Source: Acidobacteriota bacterium
GTDB taxonomy: Bacteria > Acidobacteriota > JAAYUB01
DNA: 48,341 nt
Direction of reading: 5' to 3'
NCBI GenBank assembly: GCA_018001935.1
Contig: JAGNHB010000044.1
Coordinates: forward strand, 1-48,341
The translations under genes were made by a program, and so were the position numbers. The notes below the pieces were generated by a model. That model saw nothing but the letters and a program-made list of their open reading frames with translations, was not told the origin of the DNA and made no database searches. Below are positions 33,510-40,697 of the stretch, piece after piece (the stretch's first letter is position 1; each line of letters begins with the position of its first letter).

Positions 33510-35354
33510 TCACCCCCCCGTCTCGCGGAGATAGCCCTGGATCAACTCGACGAAGACCGGGCCGTAGCGGCGCAGCTTGAACGCCCCCACCCCGGGGGTG
33601 CGGCCGAAGGCGTCCAGGGTCGCGGGGCGGCGGGCGGCCATCTGCTTGAGGGCGGCGTCGCCGAAGATGATGAACGGGGCGACGTTTTCCTCCTCCGCCA
33701 GCTGCCGGCGCAGTTTCCGCAACAATTGAAACAGGACCTCGTCCGGCTCGGCCCCGGCTCCCGCCCAGACCCCCGCCTCGACCGCCGCCTCCGCCCTGCC
33801 CCGCTTCTTTGCGGCGCCCGGGGCCGGGGGCTCGAGCACCTCGGCGGGGAGCGTCAGCTCGAGCGCCACCGTTCCCCGCATCACCGGCCGGGCCGCGGGC
33901 GTGAGAAGCAGGGCCGAGAAGCGCTCCAGGTCGACCTCGAGGTACCCCAGGTGAACCAGTTGCCGGACCAGGCTCTTCCAGGCCTCGCCGGGTCGGTCCT
34001 TCCCGATCCCGTAGGTGGACAGGCGCTGGTGGCCGAAGTCGCGAATTTTTTTCGTGTCGGCGCCGCGGAGGACGTCCACGACGTGGTTGACGCCGAAGCG
34101 CTGCCCCGTGCGCCAGACGCACGAGAGGATCTTCTGGGCGTCCACGGTGGCGTCGTAACGCCGCGGTGGGCTGGAGCAGACGTCGCAGTTGCCGCAGTCG
34201 GCGTCCCGGGCCTCGCCGAAGTAGGCCAGGAGGGCCCGCCGGCGGCAGGTGGCGGACGACGCCAGGCCCGCCATGGCGTTCAGCTTGTGCAGCTCGATGC
34301 GGACGCGCTCCGGGTTCTCCCCCTTCTCGATGAGCCCCTTCACCGCCATCAGGTCGCCCGGCGAGTAGAGCAGCAGCGCCTCGGCGGGGAGGCCGTCCCG
34401 CCCCGCGCGCCCCGTTTCCTGGTAATACCCTTCCACGTTCTTCGGCAGGTCGTAGTGGACCACGAAGCGGACGTTGGACTTGTCGATCCCCATGCCGAAG
34501 GCGATGGTGGCCGCCACCACCCGCACCCGGTCGCGGGAGAAGTCCTCCTGGACCTGGCGCCGGACCCCGTCGGCCAACCCGGCGTGGTAGGCGGAGGCGC
34601 TCACCCCGTGTCCGCGGAGCTTTGCCGCCACCTCCTCCGTGCGCTTGCGGCTGAGGCAGTAGACGATGCCCGCGTCGTACGGGCGAGCGGCCAGGAACTT
34701 GACCAACTGCTGGAACGGGGAGTGCTTCGCCTCCACCGCGTAGCGGATGTTGGGCCGGTCGAAGCTGGCGAGGACATTGAGGGCATCCTCCAGGCCGAGC
34801 TTGCGGACGATGTCGTCCCGGGTCTGCCGGTCGGCGCTGGCAGTCAGGGCGGCGAGGGGGACGCCGGGGAAAAGATCCCGCAAGCGGGATAGCGCAAGGT
34901 ATTCCGGGCGGAAGTCATGACCCCACATGGAAATGCAGTGGGCCTCGTCCACGGCGAAGAGCGCGAGGGGCAGGTCCCGCAGGCGCTCCAGGAAGGCGTC
35001 GGTCAGCAACCGCTCGGGGGCGATGTAGAGCAGGTCCAGTTCGCCGGCGTGGAGGCGGGCCAGGGTTCGCCGGGCCTCGCGCTCCCCCAGGGCCGAGTTG
35101 TAGGCGGCGGCCCGGACGCCGTTGGCTCGCAGGGCGTCCACCTGGTCCTTCATCAGGGAGATCAGGGGGGAGACCACCACGCCCGTCCCCGGCCGGACCA
35201 GCGCCGGGACCTGGTAGCACAGGGACTTCCCGCCGCCCGTGGGCATCACCACGAAGGCGTCGCGACCCGCCACCAGCGCGTCCACCACCTCCTCCTGGTG
35301 CGGCAGGAACGCGGAAAACCCGAAAACCTCCAGCAACACCTCCCGGGCGGTCAT
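33510..35354 (-). CDS. recQ: ATP-dependent DNA helicase RecQ
   Basis: This 614-residue 3'-5' DNA helicase acts in recombination and fork repair. Motifs are in order: Walker A MPTGGGKS at 37-44, DEAH at 136-139, ALTASADRQTRDDI (motif III), the second RecA domain with FSRDRVRVVAATIAFGMGID, and the QETGRAGRDG arginine motif. The RQC zinc cysteines (ATCRRRALLAYFGE, CGNCDVC) and a C-terminal HRDC domain (about 540-610) are present. I chose ATG 35354; the frame extends upstream only into a GGCTGTA repeat. The Shine-Dalgarno is weak. Confidence 0.95.
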   Translation of the reverse strand: MTAREVLLEVFGFSAFLPHQEEVVDALVAGRDAFVVMPTGGGKSLCYQVPALVRPGTGVVVSPLISLMKDQVDALRANGVRAAAYNSALGEREARRTLARLHAGELDLLYIAPERLLTDAFLERLRDLPLALFAVDEAHCISMWGHDFRPEYLALSRLRDLFPGVPLAALTASADRQTRDDIVRKLGLEDALNVLASFDRPNIRYAVEAKHSPFQQLVKFLAARPYDAGIVYCLSRKRTEEVAAKLRGHGVSASAYHAGLADGVRRQVQEDFSRDRVRVVAATIAFGMGIDKSNVRFVVHYDLPKNVEGYYQETGRAGRDGLPAEALLLYSPGDLMAVKGLIEKGENPERVRIELHKLNAMAGLASSATCRRRALLAYFGEARDADCGNCDVCSSPPRRYDATVDAQKILSCVWRTGQRFGVNHVVDVLRGADTKKIRDFGHQRLSTYGIGKDRPGEAWKSLVRQLVHLGYLEVDLERFSALLLTPAARPVMRGTVALELTLPAEVLEPPAPGAAKKRGRAEAAVEAGVWAGAGAEPDEVLFQLLRKLRRQLAEEENVAPFIIFGDAALKQMAARRPATLDAFGRTPGVGAFKLRRYGPVFVELIQGYLRETGG

Positions 35355-35367
35355 GGAGTTCTTCGAA

Positions 35368-35450
35368 GCCTGTAGGCTGTGGGCTGTAGGCTGTAGGTCC
35401 AGACCAGAACCCAACGGGGGCGAATCGATTTCGGTATCGCAATCGCAGCC
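35368..35450 (+). repeat. 7-bp plus hexamer repeat tract, copy 2
   Basis: Four 7-bp units (GCCTGTA, GGCTGTG, GGCTGTA, GGCTGTA; 35368-35395) then GGTCC, a short spacer, and three to four hexamers (TCGGTATCGCAATCGC, about 35429-35450). It lies directly upstream of recQ and is a shortened copy of the tracts at 11784 and 39513. Confidence 0.8.
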
Positions 35451-35594
35451 TTTTCCGTGGTTGTCAAAGCCGTTCTCCTCGAGATCCTCGTGCTGTGATG
35501 ACTCCTGCCTTCCTCTGTCGGGCCGCTCCGGACCGTCGGAAACCCCGTGAATTCAGTCTTTCTTCGGCTGTTCGGACCTCGAATATGTCTGATC

Positions 35595-35622
35595 ATTAGT
35601 GTGAATTAGTGAGATTAGTGGT
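35595..35622 (+). repeat. 9/10-bp tandem repeat (ATTAGTG) overlapping a gene end
   Basis: Three ATTAGTG units at 35595, 35605 and 35614. On the minus strand it encodes the last residues (TTNLTNSH) and the TAA stop of the HAD gene. Confidence 0.65.
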
Positions 35623-36327
35623 TGAACACACTCTCCCGATCGCGGCGACCAGGGCGGGGAGGTCCGCCAGGGAGGCGAGGCGGTGGAAGGGCTTCCCCTC
35701 CAGCTCGCTCTCGGTGACCTTCTCGTGCTCCCAGCAGAGGGGGTACTCGACGTGGGCGGCCTGACCGCCGATGGCCAGCACCGGGAGAACGTCGGATTTG
35801 AGGGAGTTCCCCACCATAAGGAAGCGGCCGGGGGCGATCCCGTAGCGCTCCAGGACGTCCCGGTAGGCCTCGGGCGTTTTCGCCGTCAGGATCTCGATGC
35901 CCCGGAAGAACCGGCTCAGGCCCGACCGGGCGATCTTGGACTCCTGGTCGAAGAGGTCCCCCTTGGTGACGAGGAGAAGGGGGTACGACTCGTGTAGGGT
36001 CTCCACCGTCTCCCGGGCGTGTTCCAGGAGTTCCACCGGGGCGCGCATCATGGCCCGCCCGAACTCGAGGACCTCCCGGACCTGGGCTGCCGGGATCCGG
36101 CCTTCCGTCAGTTCGATGGCCGTCTCGATCATGGAGAGGGTGAAGCCCTTGATGCCGTAGCCGAAGTCCTTGAGGTTGCGCATCTCGGTGGCGAAGAGCT
36201 TGCGCTCGATCTCCGTCGGGGGGTGGTACGCCGACAGGAGCGTGACGTACCGTTCCTGGGTGAGGTGGAAGAGGGTTTCGTTGTGCCAGAGGGTGTCGTC
36301 GGCGTCGAAGCCGATCCATTCGATCAC
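35596..36327 (-). CDS. HAD-superfamily hydrolase (YjjG/phosphatase-like)
   Basis: This is a 243-residue HAD phosphatase. The DxDxT nucleophile motif is D8-A-D10-D-T12 (GFDADDTLW). Later motifs include LLLVTKGDLFDQ (motif II/III region, K at about 121) and MVGNSLKSDVLP (motif IV acidic pair). A helical cap lies between. The last eight residues come from a 9/10-bp intergenic repeat that also supplies the stop, so the ancestral end was probably a few residues earlier. It starts 3 bp after the adenosine deaminase stop and is likely cotranscribed. A nucleotide or sugar phosphate substrate is plausible given the partner. Confidence 0.88.
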   Translation of the reverse strand: MIEWIGFDADDTLWHNETLFHLTQERYVTLLSAYHPPTEIERKLFATEMRNLKDFGYGIKGFTLSMIETAIELTEGRIPAAQVREVLEFGRAMMRAPVELLEHARETVETLHESYPLLLVTKGDLFDQESKIARSGLSRFFRGIEILTAKTPEAYRDVLERYGIAPGRFLMVGNSLKSDVLPVLAIGGQAAHVEYPLCWEHEKVTESELEGKPFHRLASLADLPALVAAIGRVCSTTNLTNSH

Positions 36328-36330
36328 GGG

Positions 36331-37383
36331 TCACCTCGCCGCGGAATCGGGGGCGTAGCCGGCCTCCAGGCGCTCCATGAGCCGGGCGTGGACGGCGTCG
36401 TCCAGGAAGGCCGCGTCCAGGGCGTTCCGGTTGCACAGGTAGAACTCGGGCAGGCCCCAGCCGAAGGCGTCCCGGAGCCGCTCGTACTCGCCCGTCAGGG
36501 TGACGTCGGTCAGGGTTCGGCTGTCGGTGTTGATTCCCACCGAAACCCCGGCCCGGAAGAGCCGGTCCACCGGGTGGGCGGCGTGGGAGGGGAAGAGTCC
36601 GATCTGGACGTTGCAGGACGGACAGACTTCCAGGTGGACGCGGTGCGCGGCCAACTCCCCCACCAGCGCCGGGTCCTCCACGCTCCGGACGCCGTGGCCG
36701 AGGCGCATCGGCCGCAGCTGCGTCAGGGTCTCCCGGACGCTCTCGGCTCCGCGGGCCTCCCCGGCGTGGGCGGTCCGGGCAATCCCCCGCTCCCGGGCGA
36801 AGGAGAAGGCCGCCACGTGCTCTCGCAGGGGGAAACCGGCCTCGTCGGCGGCCAGGTCCAGGGCCGCCACGGCGGTCCCGCGGAAGCGTTCCGCGAGGCG
36901 GGCGGTCTCCAGGCCCTGCGCTTCCGAGTAGTGGCGGAGGGTGCAGAGGATGACCCGCGCCTCCACGCCGGTTTCCAGGGTGCAGCGCTCCACGGCTGCC
37001 GCCACCGTGGCGACGACGACGTCCGCCGCCAGGCCCTTTCGGAGGTGAAGCAGGGGGGCGAAGCGGACCTCGGCGTAGAGGACGCGGTCGGCGACAAACT
37101 GCCCGAACAGGTCCTCCACGGCGACCCGCAGGCCTTCCTCGGTCTGCAACAGGGCGAGGCTGCGGTCGATGTGCCGGAGGAAGGCCGCCAGGTCGATGCA
37201 GCGCGCCGGCCCGACAAAGTCCCGCCGGTAGGCCTCGCGGGTGGTCCCGGGCGCCAGCCGCGCCACGGCGTCGTAGCTCAGGCAGCAGTCCAGGTGGACG
37301 TGCAGTTCCACCTTCGGCAGCGCCGCGATCGCCTCGCGGGACAAGGCGGGTGCAGGGTTGTTCACGGAAGTGGAAACAGTCAT
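36331..37383 (-). CDS. Adenosine deaminase-family protein
   Basis: This is a 350-residue metal-dependent deaminase of the adenosine/adenine deaminase family. The zinc ligands H28 and H30 are in ELHVHLDCCLSYD, HAGE at 206-209 (E209 is the general acid), LGHGVRS (H230), and D287 in INTDSRTL. Two differences from classical adenosine deaminase are HLDC for HLDG and TDS for TDD, both found in some bacterial members. Purine nucleoside salvage is the likely role. GGAGGGG precedes the ATG, and a TTGACA promoter lies upstream. It is the first gene of an operon with the HAD phosphatase. Confidence 0.9.
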   Translation of the reverse strand: MTVSTSVNNPAPALSREAIAALPKVELHVHLDCCLSYDAVARLAPGTTREAYRRDFVGPARCIDLAAFLRHIDRSLALLQTEEGLRVAVEDLFGQFVADRVLYAEVRFAPLLHLRKGLAADVVVATVAAAVERCTLETGVEARVILCTLRHYSEAQGLETARLAERFRGTAVAALDLAADEAGFPLREHVAAFSFARERGIARTAHAGEARGAESVRETLTQLRPMRLGHGVRSVEDPALVGELAAHRVHLEVCPSCNVQIGLFPSHAAHPVDRLFRAGVSVGINTDSRTLTDVTLTGEYERLRDAFGWGLPEFYLCNRNALDAAFLDDAVHARLMERLEAGYAPDSAAR

Positions 37384-37404
37384 GGCGCCCCTCCGAGAAG
37401 AACG

Positions 37405-37433
37405 TTGATACCGTGAAAATGCCCCGATGTCAA
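37405..37433 (-). promoter_or_regulatory. Promoter of the deaminase-HAD operon
   Basis: On the minus strand TTGACA (37433-37428) and TATCAA (37410-37405) are separated by 17 bp. The -10 lies 21 bp before the start codon. Confidence 0.65.
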
Positions 37434-37464
37434 GGCGGCTCTTTGTGCCCGGCTCCGTGCCCCT

Positions 37465-37492
37465 GTGAGAGCTTTTCCGGAAATGCTCTCAC
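37465..37492. repeat. 28-bp near-perfect palindrome
   Basis: The two 14-nt halves (GTGAGAGC-T-TTTCC and GGAAA-T-GCTCTCAC) are complementary except at one T-T position. It lies between the divergent deaminase and permease genes. It could be a regulator operator or the end of a dispersed element. The rest of 37384-37749 holds no gene; degenerate copies of TTGGCG phrases lie at 37521-37575. Confidence 0.65.
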
Positions 37493-37638
37493 GGAGGCGC
37501 AGAGGCACGACGAAGTTGCCCATTCCTGGGCTCTTTCTTGGCGAGGCTTGGCGTCTCAACGACTTGGCGTGAGACGGGAACCGTCACTCTGTTGTTTTCG
37601 CGCAGCCGGATCCGAACCGTCGCCGGGGAAAATCCCGA

Positions 37639-37667
37639 TTGACGGTCTCCCGGTTTCAGGGGAAAAT
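37639..37667 (+). promoter_or_regulatory. Probable promoter of the APC permease gene
   Basis: TTGACG (37639-37644) and GAAAAT (37662-37667) have a 17-bp spacer, and the start codon is 80 bp downstream. Confidence 0.5.
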
Positions 37668-37749
37668 TGTTACGGGATCAGGGGGAATCGGACCGGGGCG
37701 GTGGGGATAGGCGGATCAAGGCCGTCTGCCCGCCATCGTGCGAGGGCGC

Positions 37750-39093
37750 ATGGGCGAAAAGCCGAACCAGCCGGGCAATGGTGCTCCTGAAGACAAGCGC
37801 TTCCGGAAACTGAAACTGGGCGCCTTCGTCGCCGTCCTTTACGCCTACTGCGCCGCGGGGCCATTCGGCTTCGAGGAGATGGTCTCCACCTCGGGCCCGG
37901 GGATGACCCTCCTCTTCCTGATGGTCGTCCCCTGGCTCTTCAGCCTGCCCATGTCCCTGGCCGCCTCGGAACTGGCCACGGCCATGCCGGTGGAGGGCGG
38001 TTTCTACCGCTGGACGCGGGCGGCCTTCGGCGATTTCGCCGGCTTCCTCTGCGGGTTCTGGAACTGGTGCGGAACCTTCCTCATGAACGCGGCCTACGCC
38101 GTGCTCCTGGCCGACTACACGGCCCAGGTCTACCCCCAGGTGGCCCACGGGTGGGCCCACTGGCTGGCGGCGCTCTTCTTCCTCCTGCTGGTGGCCTGGG
38201 TCAACGTGCGCGGCATCGAGGTGGTGGGGCAGTTGTCGGTAATGCTGCTCGTCGTGGTCCTCGTGCCGGTGGCCGTCTTCACCGTCCTGGGGTTCACGCG
38301 CACCGCCGTCAATCCCTTCGTGCCGCTCGTCCCGCCGGGGAAGCCCTGGGGCGAGGTCTACGGCGTGGGGCTCGCCCTCGGCCTGTGGCTCTACTCCGGC
38401 TACGAACAGCTCTCCACCATCATCGAGGAGGTCGACCGGCCCGAACGCAACTTCCCGCGGGGCCTGGCCATCATGGTGCCGCTGGCCATGGTCACCTTCC
38501 TGCTGCCCACCATGGCCGCCATCGGCGCCGGAGCGGACTGGGCGCAGTGGCGGACCGGCCACATGGTCACGGCGGCCCGCACCGTGGGGGGCGAAACCCT
38601 GGCGCTGCTGATGTTCGGGGCCGCCATGCTCTCCGTCCTCCTGGGCCTGCAGAGCACCCTGCTCTCCTCGACCCGCCTCCCCTTCACCCTGGCGGAGGAC
38701 GGCTACTTTCACCCCTCCTTCGCCCGCCTGGACGAGCGCTACCGGACCCCGGTGCAGGCCATCGTCCTGACCACCCTCTTCTGCGCGGCCCTCGCCGCCT
38801 TCCGGGTCGAAGAACTCGTGGCGACGTACATGTGGCTGCGGGTCTCCACCTCCACCCTGACGCTGCTCTCCCTGTGGCGGCTCCGGTTGACCCGGCCGGA
38901 CCTTCACCGCGGGTTCACCGTCCCCGGCGGGCGCCCCGGGCTCGCGGCGGTGGTGGGCGTGCCCCTCCTGCTCTTCCTGTGGATGCTCATCCACTGCGGG
39001 CCGGACGCCCGTCTGTGGGGCCCGGCCTGCCTCAGCCTCGGCGTCGCCGCCTACCCCCTCTTCGGCCGCCGCCGCGGGAGCGCGTCCGCGTGA
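37750..39093 (+). CDS. APC-superfamily amino acid/polyamine permease
   Basis: This is a 447-residue secondary transporter with about 12 transmembrane helices. The first helix has the typical SGPG turn-like segment (CAAGPFGFEEMVSTSGPG) and the second the PMSLAASELATAMPVEGGFYRW signature of the APC family, followed by AFGDFAGFLCGFWNW. It probably imports amino acids or polyamines; the ligand is not readable. ATG 37750 is preceded by GAGGG; a GTG at 37738 is an alternative. It is divergent from the deaminase operon and convergent with the C1 protease gene. Confidence 0.9.
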   Translation: MGEKPNQPGNGAPEDKRFRKLKLGAFVAVLYAYCAAGPFGFEEMVSTSGPGMTLLFLMVVPWLFSLPMSLAASELATAMPVEGGFYRWTRAAFGDFAGFLCGFWNWCGTFLMNAAYAVLLADYTAQVYPQVAHGWAHWLAALFFLLLVAWVNVRGIEVVGQLSVMLLVVVLVPVAVFTVLGFTRTAVNPFVPLVPPGKPWGEVYGVGLALGLWLYSGYEQLSTIIEEVDRPERNFPRGLAIMVPLAMVTFLLPTMAAIGAGADWAQWRTGHMVTAARTVGGETLALLMFGAAMLSVLLGLQSTLLSSTRLPFTLAEDGYFHPSFARLDERYRTPVQAIVLTTLFCAALAAFRVEELVATYMWLRVSTSTLTLLSLWRLRLTRPDLHRGFTVPGGRPGLAAVVGVPLLLFLWMLIHCGPDARLWGPACLSLGVAAYPLFGRRRGSASA

Positions 39094-39247
39094 AGGCCCC
39101 CTCCCGCGAAAGGCAGGCAACCTCGTCGGGACGGAACACGACCCACGCTCTCTCGTCCCGCATCCGGCCACGGACTCGAGCGGTCGCCTCCCGATTGCTT
39201 GCTCATTTTGCCCAGGATCTCACAAAGAGGACCGGCGGTCTCAACCT

Positions 39248-39283
39248 CACGCAATGACGCCAGGACGCCAAGCCCCGCAAAGG
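39248..39283. repeat. Half-copy of the CGCCAAG hairpin family
   Basis: This stretch (ACGCCAGGACGCCAAGC then CCCGCAAAG) resembles the right arm of the hairpin at 12133-12158. No matching left arm is present. The gap 39094-39754 holds no gene; the rest is the repeat tract below. Confidence 0.5.
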
Positions 39284-39512
39284 GTCACGACAGAGATTTT
39301 AGCCGGCGGGTGTTCCCCCGGAGGTGCTCCTCCTGGTTACAGACCGCTCCGTGACCCGTGCGCCCCGGATGCGGCGCCGGAAAACCGCGGGCCGCCGGGT
39401 CACGGTCGTCCCGTTCACCGGGGCTTCGCCCTGCAACAGCGGCCTCGGCAGGCAACCAAAATCGACAACCGGTGGGTCAGAACGCAGGCGCTGGGCAACG
39501 GCCCGATACCGG

Positions 39513-39678
39513 TTGCAATTGCGAAAGCGACTGCGATTGCGATTGCGACTGCGATTGCGAAAGCGACTGCGATTGCGACTGCGATTGCGATTGCGATTGC
39601 GATTGCGATACCGATACCGATACCGATACCAACCCCGATGGGAACCCCCTCCGGACCTACAGCCTACAGCCTACAGCC
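39513..39678 (-). repeat. 7-bp plus hexamer repeat tract, copy 3
   Basis: About twenty hexamers (GATTGC, GACTGC, GAAAGC, GATACC; 39513-39633) are followed by three TACAGCC units (39658-39678). Read on the minus strand this matches the tract after the M28 gene, with three rather than two 7-bp units and more hexamers, so the array length varies between copies. Confidence 0.88.
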
Positions 39679-40697
39679 TAAACCCCTTCCCCCAAAAAAG
39701 CCCGGCTCCCCGCGGGGGGAGCCGGGCTTCGCACTGAGCGTCGAGGCGCCGCGCTTACGGCAGCTCGGTGTGGCCGGGGAAGTTCCCCTGGTTGAGGGTC
39801 ACCCACACCGGGTCCACCGTGCCGAGGAAGAGTTCCCCGATCTTGCCGGTCCCGGAGAGGTACCAGACCACCGTGTCGCCCGACGTGGCGTGGCGCCACA
39901 GGATGTCCGCGTAGGCGTCGTTGTTGAAGAAGCCCACGCCCTTCACCTTCCAGTTCAGGTCGGCGATCCCGCCCAGGAACGTCGTCCCGGACACCGTCCC
40001 GCCGTTGTTCAGGAACCACACCGACAGGTCGCCCGACGTGGCGTTGCGCCACAGGAGGTCGTCGATCCCGTTGCCGTCCACGTCGCCGATCCCCGTGATC
40101 TTCCACGTCGTGTCCACGGTTCCCGGCGACATGTCGCCCTGCCAGCCGTTCTCGTCCTCGAACCAGATGGACAGCACGCCCGTGGTGGCGTTCCACCACA
40201 GCACGTCGGCTCGCCCGTCGTTGTCGAAGTGGCCGGAACCGACCGCCTTCCACTCCATGGAGCTGATCCCGCCCGCGAAGGTGGAGCCCAGCACGCCCAC
40301 CGTGTTGGACATCAGCCAGACGGAGAGGTACCCGTCGTTGAAGTTGCGCCACAGGATGTCGGCGTTGCCGTTGGCGTTGAGGTCGGCCGCTCCCAGGACC
40401 TTCCAGCCCGGGTCCACGTAACCGAGGGACACGGTGCTGTCGTAGCCGCCGGCGCCCATCAGCCAGATGGCCAGGTCGCCGGTGGAGACGTTGCGCCAGA
40501 TGAGGTCGGCGATGCCGCTGCTGTTGAAGTCGCCGGAGCCGAAGACCTGCCAGTTGCCGTCGCTCACGGTGCCCGTGAGGGCCCCCGCCGCGGCGCCGGC
40601 CGGGGTGACGTACCAGTCGCCCAGGGCGCCCGTGGTGCCGTTGCGCCACAGGATGTCCGTGTAGCCGTCGCCGTTGAAGTCGTAGGGGTCCGCCGCC
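39597..40697 (-). repeat. Long inverted duplication, arm 2
   Basis: Reverse-complement partner of 10767-11885. It covers the FG-GAP coding part of the C1 protease, its stop, terminator and repeat tract. Confidence 0.85.
39691..39726 (-). terminator. Intrinsic terminator of the C1 protease gene
   Basis: On the minus strand a GC-rich stem (GCCCGGCTCCCC with GGGGAGCCGGGC) is followed by a run of T residues. It is nearly identical to the terminator of the M28 gene. Confidence 0.85.

Noticed and set aside
30346..34122. A 1258-codon minus-strand frame antisense to the transglutaminase genes
   Set aside because: Codes for low-complexity His/Gly/Arg/Val-rich peptide opposite genes with clear motifs; a GC artefact.
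39513..39633. CRISPR array
   Set aside because: The tract is a continuous hexamer array with no spacers, and there are no cas genes.
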